NCBI RefSeq assembly: GCF_000020965.1
Contig: NC_011297.1
Span: forward strand, 696,387 to 760,386
Direction: 5' to 3'
Length of the DNA stretch: 64,000 nt
From: Dictyoglomus thermophilum H-6-12
GTDB lineage: Bacteria; Dictyoglomota; Dictyoglomia; Dictyoglomales; Dictyoglomaceae
Shown: in pieces, positions 58,112 to 64,000 of the stretch
How positions within the stretch are numbered: the first letter of the stretch is position 1
Layout of the letters: every line of letters begins with the position of its first letter
Made by a program: the position numbers and the translations under genes
Notes under the pieces: model-generated
Database searches by the model: none
Told to the model about the DNA's origin: nothing
What the model saw: the letters and a program-made list of their open reading frames with translations, nothing else

Positions 58112-59674
58112 ATGATAAAAAAGTATTTTAATTTAGTTCTCCATTCCCATCTTCCTTATGTTAAGAAAGCTGGAAGATGGCCTTTTGGAGAGGAATGGTT
58201 TTTTGAAGCTATGTTGGAGACCTATATACCCCTTTCTATGGCTTTTTATAGATTAATTGATAAAGGCATAGATTTTAGATTAACTCTAGGAGTTACGCCA
58301 GTTCTTATGGAACAAATGCTGGATTCTTATATGATATACGAAACAGAAAAATATATAGAAACAAAAATAGAATCTGCTCAAAAGGAGTTAGAAATATATA
58401 GTAAGGAAAATAAGAAAGAAGTCGAAGTTGTTAAGTTCTATATTAATTATTTCAGTGAAATTTTGGACTTTTTTAAACATAAAATCTCTATGGATGTATT
58501 AGGCTTTTGGAGAAAATTACAAGATGAAGGATATTTAGATATAATTACCTCTTCTGCAACTCATGCATATTTACCCTTGCTAAAGAAGAGCTCTTCTATA
58601 TATGCTCAGCTTTACGTGGGAAAGGAAACTTATGTAAGAAATATGGGAAGATCTCCAAGAGGGATATGGCTCCCTGAATGTGCTTATAAACCTGGAATTG
58701 AAAACTTTCTTGAAGATCTTGGCATACATTATTTCTTTGTAGATACACATACTATTCTTGGAGGAGAGGCTTTAAATTATCCTGATTTAAATTCGAAAAG
58801 AGAAAAGATAGATAAGAATATTTATAGACCTTATTGGGTTTCAAATAGTAATGTGGCTGTTTTTGGAAGAGATAGTAGAACAGGTATGCAAGTTTGGTCT
58901 GCAGAGTGGGGATATCCAGGAGATGGAGTCTATAGAGAGTTTCATAAAAAGTCAGAAAGATCAGGTCTTCAATATTGGAGGATAACTGATAAGAGAAAAG
59001 ATCTTGGAGAAAAGGATGTCTATGATCCTAAGGTAGCAAGAGGGAGAGTATATGAGCATGCGGAACATTTTGTTAGTATTTTAGAAGAGGAAATTAATAC
59101 CGATGGAATAATAACAGCGATGTATGATACTGAACTTTTTGGACATTGGTGGTTCGAAGGGGTATGGTTTTTAGAGCGAGTTTTTGAATTATTACATGAA
59201 AGTAAAAAAGTCAAAAGTATAAATTCTTCTTTGGCTCTTGAAAAATATCCTCCTCTTGAAAGAATCGAGCTTCCTGAGTCTTCTTGGGGTAGGGGAGGAA
59301 AACACGAGGTTTGGTTAAACGATGAAACAGTAGGGTTATGGAAAAAGATTTATGAAATTGAGGAAGAAAATGAGAATTTTATCGATAAAGTTAAAAATGC
59401 TCAGTTAAATTTATGGAAGGAAAAGGTTGTGAAACAAATTTGTAGAGAAAAATTATTATTAGAAAGTAGTGATTGGCCTTTCTTAATTACTACTGGTCAG
59501 GCCAAGGAATATGGATATCAAAGGTTCGAAGAACATTATTTAAATTACAAAACTTTATTGACTTACTTTGAGCTTTTTGAAGTCTCTGTGAAAGAATTTG
59601 AGTTTTTGAAAAAACTTGAAGATAAAGACTCTCTCTTTAATTTCATAGATTATAAAATATTTGAAAGGAGGTAA
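58112..59674 (+). CDS. GH57 1,4-alpha-glucan branching enzyme
   Basis: A 520-residue cytoplasmic GH57 enzyme with C-terminal DUF1957 helical domain, the layout of the Thermus and Thermococcus branching enzymes that make alpha-1,6 branches in glycogen. Motifs: LVLHSHLPYVKKAGRWPFGEEW at the N-terminus, TSSATHAYLPLL, the nucleophile Glu in GIWLPECAYKPG (about residue 189), VWSAEWGYPGDGVYREFHKK, and the acid/base Asp in AMYDTELFGHWWFEG (about residue 339). The C-terminal LITTGQAKEYGYQRFEEHY matches the DUF1957 end. ATG 58112 behind GGGGAGG. AmyA follows with its ribosome site inside the last codons. Confidence 0.93.
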   Translation: MIKKYFNLVLHSHLPYVKKAGRWPFGEEWFFEAMLETYIPLSMAFYRLIDKGIDFRLTLGVTPVLMEQMLDSYMIYETEKYIETKIESAQKELEIYSKENKKEVEVVKFYINYFSEILDFFKHKISMDVLGFWRKLQDEGYLDIITSSATHAYLPLLKKSSSIYAQLYVGKETYVRNMGRSPRGIWLPECAYKPGIENFLEDLGIHYFFVDTHTILGGEALNYPDLNSKREKIDKNIYRPYWVSNSNVAVFGRDSRTGMQVWSAEWGYPGDGVYREFHKKSERSGLQYWRITDKRKDLGEKDVYDPKVARGRVYEHAEHFVSILEEEINTDGIITAMYDTELFGHWWFEGVWFLERVFELLHESKKVKSINSSLALEKYPPLERIELPESSWGRGGKHEVWLNDETVGLWKKIYEIEEENENFIDKVKNAQLNLWKEKVVKQICREKLLLESSDWPFLITTGQAKEYGYQRFEEHYLNYKTLLTYFELFEVSVKEFEFLKKLEDKDSLFNFIDYKIFERR

Positions 59675-59677
59675 AAG

Positions 59678-61738
59678 ATGACTAAAAGTATATATTTTTC
59701 ATTAGGAATACACAACCATCAACCTGTAGGTAATTTTGATTTTGTAATTGAAAGAGCTTATGAGATGAGTTACAAACCTCTTATTAATTTTTTCTTTAAA
59801 CATCCTGATTTTCCTATAAATGTTCACTTTTCAGGTTTTTTACTTCTTTGGCTTGAAAAAAATCATCCTGAGTATTTTGAAAAATTAAAGATTATGGCAG
59901 AAAGGGGACAAATTGAGTTTGTAAGTGGAGGTTTCTATGAGCCGATCTTACCCATAATACCTGATAAAGATAAAGTCCAGCAAATAAAGAAGTTAAACAA
60001 ATATATTTACGATAAGTTTGGTCAAACTCCTAAGGGAATGTGGCTTGCTGAGAGGGTTTGGGAACCTCATCTTGTGAAATATATTGCAGAAGCAGGTATT
60101 GAATATGTGGTAGTAGATGATGCTCATTTCTTTTCTGTAGGATTAAAGGAAGAGGATCTTTTTGGCTATTATCTTATGGAGGAGCAAGGATATAAGCTTG
60201 CGGTGTTTCCCATAAGTATGAAATTACGATACCTGATTCCCTTTGCTGATCCAGAGGAAACTATTACATATCTCGATAAATTTGCTTCAGAAGATAAAAG
60301 TAAAATTGCTCTTTTGTTTGATGATGGAGAGAAATTTGGACTTTGGCCTGATACTTACAGGACTGTGTATGAAGAAGGCTGGTTGGAAACATTTGTAAGT
60401 AAGATAAAAGAAAATTTTTTGTTAGTAACACCTGTTAATTTATATACCTATATGCAAAGGGTAAAGCCAAAGGGAAGAATATATCTTCCCACAGCTTCTT
60501 ATAGAGAGATGATGGAATGGGTTTTGTTTCCTGAAGCTCAGAAAGAACTCGAAGAATTAGTAGAAAAACTTAAAACAGAGAATTTATGGGATAAGTTTTC
60601 TCCTTATGTAAAAGGTGGTTTTTGGAGGAATTTTCTTGCTAAATATGACGAATCTAATCATATGCAAAAGAAAATGCTTTATGTTTGGAAAAAAGTTCAA
60701 GATTCCCCTAATGAAGAAGTTAAGGAAAAGGCGATGGAGGAGGTCTTTCAAGGACAAGCAAACGATGCATATTGGCATGGTATCTTTGGGGGGCTTTATC
60801 TTCCACATCTGAGGACGGCTATATATGAACACTTGATTAAAGCGGAAAATTATCTGGAAAATAGTGAGATACGCTTTAATATCTTTGATTTTGATTGTGA
60901 TGGAAATGACGAGATAATTGTTGAATCTCCATTTTTTAATTTGTATCTTTCGCCAAATCATGGGGGATCTGTACTTGAATGGGATTTTAAGACTAAGGCT
61001 TTCAATCTCACTAATGTCTTAACTAGAAGAAAAGAAGCCTATCATTCTAAGTTATCTTATGTGACATCTGAGGCTCAGGGGAAAAGTATACATGAGAGAT
61101 GGACTGCTAAAGAAGAAGGATTAGAGAATATTCTATTTTACGATAATCATAGGAGAGTTTCTTTTACCGAAAAGATTTTTGAGAGTGAGCCTGTCCTTGA
61201 AGATCTATGGAAAGATAGTTCAAGACTTGAAGTTGATAGTTTTTATGAAAATTATGATTATGAAATAAACAAAGATGAGAATAAAATTAGAGTTTTATTC
61301 AGTGGAGTTTTTAGAGGATTTGAGCTTTGTAAGAGTTATATTCTTTACAAAGATAAAAGTTTTGTTGATGTGGTGTATGAGATTAAGAATGTTTCAGAAA
61401 CACCTATAAGTCTAAATTTCGGATGGGAAATAAATTTGAACTTTTTAGCTCCTAATCATCCTGATTATTATTTTTTGATAGGTGATCAAAAATATCCTCT
61501 CTCTTCTTTTGGTATAGAGAAAGTTAATAATTGGAAAATATTCTCTGGTATAGGAATAGAATTAGAGTGTGTATTAGATGTAGAGGCTAGTTTATATAGG
61601 TATCCAATAGAGACTGTATCTTTATCTGAGGAGGGATTTGAGAGAGTTTATCAGGGAAGTGCTCTTATTCACTTCTACAAAGTAGATTTACCAGTTGGTT
61701 CAACTTGGAGAACTACCATAAGATTTTGGGTTAAGTAA
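59678..61738 (+). CDS. amyA: GH57 alpha-amylase/4-alpha-glucanotransferase AmyA
   Basis: A 686-residue intracellular GH57 enzyme acting on alpha-1,4-glucans, as a heat-stable amylase or glucanotransferase. Family GH57 was founded on the D. thermophilum amylase, and I recognise length and sequence as that protein type. Conserved regions: SLGIHNHQPVGNF, FVSGGFYEPILPIIP, the nucleophile Glu in GMWLAERVWEP (about residue 125), ALLFDDGEKFGLWP with the acid/base Asp (about 215-216), and NDAYWHGIFGGLYLPHLR; the C-terminal half is a beta-sandwich (DUF1925/1926 type). No signal peptide. It begins 3 bases after the branching-enzyme stop, behind AAAGGAGGT. Together the two handle storage glucan or imported maltodextrins. 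Confidence 0.96.
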   Translation: MTKSIYFSLGIHNHQPVGNFDFVIERAYEMSYKPLINFFFKHPDFPINVHFSGFLLLWLEKNHPEYFEKLKIMAERGQIEFVSGGFYEPILPIIPDKDKVQQIKKLNKYIYDKFGQTPKGMWLAERVWEPHLVKYIAEAGIEYVVVDDAHFFSVGLKEEDLFGYYLMEEQGYKLAVFPISMKLRYLIPFADPEETITYLDKFASEDKSKIALLFDDGEKFGLWPDTYRTVYEEGWLETFVSKIKENFLLVTPVNLYTYMQRVKPKGRIYLPTASYREMMEWVLFPEAQKELEELVEKLKTENLWDKFSPYVKGGFWRNFLAKYDESNHMQKKMLYVWKKVQDSPNEEVKEKAMEEVFQGQANDAYWHGIFGGLYLPHLRTAIYEHLIKAENYLENSEIRFNIFDFDCDGNDEIIVESPFFNLYLSPNHGGSVLEWDFKTKAFNLTNVLTRRKEAYHSKLSYVTSEAQGKSIHERWTAKEEGLENILFYDNHRRVSFTEKIFESEPVLEDLWKDSSRLEVDSFYENYDYEINKDENKIRVLFSGVFRGFELCKSYILYKDKSFVDVVYEIKNVSETPISLNFGWEINLNFLAPNHPDYYFLIGDQKYPLSSFGIEKVNNWKIFSGIGIELECVLDVEASLYRYPIETVSLSEEGFERVYQGSALIHFYKVDLPVGSTWRTTIRFWVK

Positions 61739-61742
61739 TTTT

Positions 61743-61819
61743 TGGTGCGCCCGAGAGGAATTGAACCTCCAACCTTCGGCTTCGGAGGCCGATGCTCTAT
61801 CCCTTTGAGCTACGGGCGC
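61743..61819 (-). tRNA. tRNA-Arg (CCG)
   Basis: A 77-base cloverleaf on the minus strand: acceptor GCGCCCG/CGGGCGC, D arm GCTCAAAGGGATAGAGC, anticodon stem TCGGC/GCCGA with loop CTCCGAA (anticodon CCG), T arm GGAGGTTCAATTCCTCT and encoded CCA. It faces the amyA gene tail to tail, 4 bases away. Confidence 0.95.
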
Positions 61820-61831
61820 ACCTATTAGTTA

Positions 61832-62302
61832 TTAATCAAAATAGGTTAGATATATTAATAAACTTTCTATTATTAAAATTACGAAATAAAATTCCATTAG
61901 GACAGATATATCAATCTTTATTTTCCACCATTCACGATTTGGGATTAATGGAATTTGAAGATTTAAAAGTTTAATAACTTTATTACGAAGATGAATTGAT
62001 AGTAATATTGAGGCAAGGAAAAATGGAATGTAGAATTTAACTAATAATCTTACATTGAAGTCGTATTCAAAATTTAGGATTATATTCTTATCTACAAAAA
62101 CATAAACTAAAGTAGTTACAGTATATAGAAGCATGAAAAAAGGAAGGTAATCTGTAAAGCTTTTTAAAGTTTTTAGAGAGGATTCTTTATCCTTAATTTT
62201 TAATAACAAAAGAGTAAAGAATCCAGAGCCTCCTAAGATATAGCATATGGAGACAAAATGTAAAATTATATTAACAAAATATAATAGATCAAAATTCCTC
62301 AT
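61832..62302 (-). CDS. Small integral membrane protein of unknown function
   Basis: I do not recognise a family. The 156-residue protein has four hydrophobic helices (about 8-35, 50-70, 85-105 and 135-152), with a short positively charged loop after the first (LLKIKDKESSLKTLKSF). A His in the first helix (NIILHFVSICYILGGSGFF) and this four-helix plan resemble small heme- or DUF2269/CopD-like membrane proteins, but the match is too weak to name. ATG 62302 lies within the last codons of the upstream inositol-phosphatase-like gene (14-base overlap), so they are coupled. Confidence 0.7.
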   Translation of the reverse strand: MRNFDLLYFVNIILHFVSICYILGGSGFFTLLLLKIKDKESSLKTLKSFTDYLPFFMLLYTVTTLVYVFVDKNIILNFEYDFNVRLLVKFYIPFFLASILLSIHLRNKVIKLLNLQIPLIPNREWWKIKIDISVLMEFYFVILIIESLLIYLTYFD

Positions 62303-63086
62303 CTCTAATTAGAATTTTACCCAAATTTAAAATTTTTATCATTTCTTCATGTATTTTACCGTTTGAAAACAAGATATTATCAGTATAAATATTAATCTTA
62401 TTTCCAGAAAAATCAGTTACTTTTCCCTTTGCTTCTTCTACTATAATAATACCCGCAGCAATATCCCAGGGTTTTAGTTTTTTAGCCCAAAATCCATCGA
62501 GTCTTCCACAACCAACATAGGCTATTTCTAATGCTGCGGATCCTGTTCTTCTTATACCGTGAGTTCTTGAGGAAAAGTTTATGAATGGAAGAAAATTTTT
62601 TTCATCAAGGCTTAGCTCATATGGGAATGCAAAGCTAATGAGAGAATCATTTATTTTTTCAGTTTCAGAGACTTTTATCCTTCTTTCATTTAAATATGCA
62701 CCCTCATCTTTCATGGCATAGAACAGCTCATCTCTTATTGGATCATAGATTAAGCCTAATAATATTTCTTCATTCCTAATAAGAGCAACACTTATCCCGA
62801 AAAAGGGAAAGTTGTGAGCATAATTCGTAGTTCCATCTAATGGATCTACTATCCATATATATTCTGAGTTCTTGTTTATTAGGCCCAATTCTTCAGTTAG
62901 TATTGAGTGATCAGGAAAATTATCTTCTATAGATTTTAAGATGTTCTCTTCAGAGAGTTTATCTACTTGGGTTACTAAGTTTGATATTCCTTTAAGTTTT
63001 ATTTCTTTCTCTTTATTTATATACTCTAAAAGTATATGACCAGATTTTTTAATTGTTTTTGTAGCTATATCAAGAATTTCCCTCAT
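62289..63086 (-). CDS. suhB: Inositol monophosphatase family protein
   Basis: A 265-residue Mg2+-dependent sugar phosphatase (IMPase/FBPase-like); substrate may be inositol phosphate, fructose-1,6-bisphosphate or another. Motif A is WIVDPLDGTTNYAHNFPFFGISVAL, preceded by ILTEELG with the metal Glu, and motif B is LKPWDIAAGIIIVEEAKGKVTDFSG; GIRRTGSAALEIAYVG lies between. All metal ligands are present. ATG 63086 has no ribosome site; a TATAAT ends 7 bases upstream, so the mRNA looks leaderless. It is divergent from the Clp gene. Confidence 0.93.
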   Translation of the reverse strand: MREILDIATKTIKKSGHILLEYINKEKEIKLKGISNLVTQVDKLSEENILKSIEDNFPDHSILTEELGLINKNSEYIWIVDPLDGTTNYAHNFPFFGISVALIRNEEILLGLIYDPIRDELFYAMKDEGAYLNERRIKVSETEKINDSLISFAFPYELSLDEKNFLPFINFSSRTHGIRRTGSAALEIAYVGCGRLDGFWAKKLKPWDIAAGIIIVEEAKGKVTDFSGNKINIYTDNILFSNGKIHEEMIKILNLGKILIRDEEF

Positions 63087-63093
63087 AATTTTA

Positions 63094-63099
63094 ATTATA
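63094..63099 (-). promoter_or_regulatory. -10 box of the inositol monophosphatase gene (leaderless)
   Basis: On the minus strand TATAAT (63099-63094), with 7 bases to ATG 63086. The -35 region is poor (TTTTAA at 17 bases). Confidence 0.5.
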
Positions 63100-63125
63100 T
63101 ACTTATTTTTTCTTTTTTAAAACTG

Positions 63126-63154
63126 TTGACAAAGGGAAAATAATAGAATAATAT
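63126..63154 (+). promoter_or_regulatory. Promoter of the Clp ATPase gene
   Basis: TTGACA (63126-63131), 17 bases, TAATAT (63149-63154). Transcription near 63161 gives a leader of about 80 bases. I see no clear CtsR or CIRCE heat-shock operator in it. Confidence 0.7.
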
Positions 63155-63243
63155 ATATACAGTTTTAATATATAGCATAAAAGTTTTTATATACCAAACA
63201 AATAAAAGATTAATTATAATAGAATTGAGGAGGTGAGAATATC

Positions 63244-64000
63244 ATGAGTAGAAAATTATGCGATATATGTGGAGTAAACCCTGCAACCATTAGGGTTTAT
63301 ACCATAAAAAATGGCCAAAGACGGATTCTTGATATATGCGAAGAATGTTATGCAAAACAAAGGAGACAAGAAAGATCTTATTCTCCTTTAGAATCTCTCT
63401 TCTTTGGGGATCTTTTTAGAGACTTTTTTGGAGAAGATTTTGGTCTTCCCTTTGAAGGATCCTTAGGAAGAGAGAGAGAATCTATAGATTTGAATGATTA
63501 TTTGAGTAATGTATCAAAGGATCTTTTACAGCAAGCTGCCAAAAAAGCAATTGATTTTGGTAAGAAGCAGGTAGGTACTGAACATTTACTCTATGTTCTC
63601 TTGGATAATGACGTAGTGAATGAGATTTTAAAGCAGTTTAAGATTTCTCCACAAGAGATTAAGGCTTATATAGACAATAATGCTCCTAAGGGTGGATTTA
63701 AGCCTGAGGGAGAGGAGGTAGAAGTAGATATATCTCCAAGACTGAAAAGCGCTTTAGAGAGAGCTTTTATGGCTGCAAGGGATCTGGAGCATAATTATAT
63801 AGGACCAGAGCATCTTTTAATAGGGCTCGCTGAGGAAGAAGAAGGATTTGCTGCTAATGTTCTAAGAAAATATGGTTTGACTCCACAAGCTTTAAGACAA
63901 GCAACTATAAGGGTTGTAGGTAGAGGTAAAGAGGCTGGTAAAGGAGTTAGAAGGTCTAATACTCCAACTCTTGATAAGTTCTCTCGTGATTTAACCGAAT
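63244..64000 (+). CDS. ClpC-type Clp ATPase with fused N-terminal zinc finger (5' part)
   Basis: The first 252 codons of a Clp AAA+ chaperone; it runs off the window. Start ATG 63244 follows GAGGAGGTGAG. Residues about 6-40 form a four-cysteine finger (CDICG, then CEEC) like the first zinc finger of McsA/UvrB-type proteins, followed by a linker (SLFFGDLFRDFFGEDFG). Two Clp N repeats come next: AKKAIDFGKKQVGTEHLLYVLL (about 100-165) and ALERAFMAARDLEHNYIGPEHLLIGLAEEEEG (about 175-240). The end TPTLDKFSRDLTE is the usual entry to the first AAA+ domain. The ATPase modules lie outside, so ClpC versus ClpE class is not settled; ClpE also has an N-terminal zinc finger. Confidence 0.9.
   Translation, partial: MSRKLCDICGVNPATIRVYTIKNGQRRILDICEECYAKQRRQERSYSPLESLFFGDLFRDFFGEDFGLPFEGSLGRERESIDLNDYLSNVSKDLLQQAAKKAIDFGKKQVGTEHLLYVLLDNDVVNEILKQFKISPQEIKAYIDNNAPKGGFKPEGEEVEVDISPRLKSALERAFMAARDLEHNYIGPEHLLIGLAEEEEGFAANVLRKYGLTPQALRQATIRVVGRGKEAGKGVRRSNTPTLDKFSRDLTE

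Noticed and set aside
1-64000. CRISPR arrays, insertion sequences, prophage or restriction genes
   Set aside because: None seen: no regularly spaced repeats, no transposase or integrase, and the single HNH protein has no mobile context.

Overview
The window reads as one contiguous, gene-dense, AT-rich bacterial chromosome segment from a thermophilic anaerobic saccharolytic bacterium, most likely Dictyoglomus (D. thermophilum or its close relative D. turgidum). The strongest pointer is the 686-residue GH57 amylase at 59678-61738, which I recognise from memory as the D. thermophilum AmyA type on which family GH57 was founded. A GH57 branching enzyme, an SLH/coiled-coil/beta-barrel outer-membrane protein of Thermotoga Omp-alpha style and long MalF/MalG permeases agree with this. 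I see no phage, IS element, CRISPR array or other island; this looks like core chromosome with an unusually rich sugar-use content.

Layout. 0-4.8 kb: a leftward run of a bifunctional-nuclease-family protein, purH and the start of an endonuclease III-like gene; a leaderless EamA transporter; an FMN riboswitch with terminator controlling a RibU-type riboflavin transporter; a DegV protein. 4.9-16.8 kb: a GH3 beta-glucosidase; a small RraA-like plus PPC-domain operon; a divergent GntR/LacI-type (AraR-like) regulator; and a galactan-type operon of binding protein, MalF-like permease, MalG-like permease with a giant coiled-coil insertion, and secreted GH53 endo-galactanase. 16.9-20.9 kb: an Opp/Dpp-type importer without ATPase genes, then methylglyoxal synthase. 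21-23 kb: the major outer-membrane protein behind a perfect consensus promoter. 23-27 kb: a GGR-family flavoprotein, an aminotransferase, a PfkB sugar kinase and a leaderless TPR gene. 27-30.5 kb: ftsH and tilS behind tRNA-Met, with tRNA-Leu divergent. 30.5-39.6 kb: DUF1292, mltG, YqeG phosphatase, then pilB-pilT-pilC, a sigma factor and two type IV pilins. 39.6-49.6 kb: a DNA repair/replication block (radC, polA, coaE, uvrB, uvrA, ogt) ending in a ROK glucokinase. 49.7-56.5 kb: LolA-like and beta-barrel envelope genes, an undecaprenyl-phosphate sugar transferase, an HNH protein, a Ca2+-type P-ATPase and a LysM protein. 56.5-61.8 kb: tRNA-Phe, tRNA-Arg(CCT), a MsmX/UgpC-type multi-sugar ATPase, two GH57 enzymes and tRNA-Arg(CCG) in reverse. 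61.8-64 kb: a small membrane protein, an inositol-monophosphatase-family gene, and a Clp ATPase with a fused zinc finger running off the end.

How it fits together. Outer-membrane and secreted proteins, two importers, cytoplasmic glycosidases, glucokinase and the PfkB kinase form a beta-galactan/glucan/starch breakdown route. Neither importer has its own ATPase; the MsmX-type ATPase 42 kb away is the natural partner of the MalF/MalG system. 

The most unusual things seen directly are: the roughly 480-residue coiled-coil insertion in the MalG-like permease; a repeated arrangement of -10 boxes placed 6-11 bases before start codons (leaderless mRNAs) at five genes including polA; and long 5' leaders of three sugar/envelope genes sharing an upstream GGAGGTG box and a downstream AGCTCTCT element that lies in frame in small possible leader ORFs. 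No clearly new defence or mobile system is visible.
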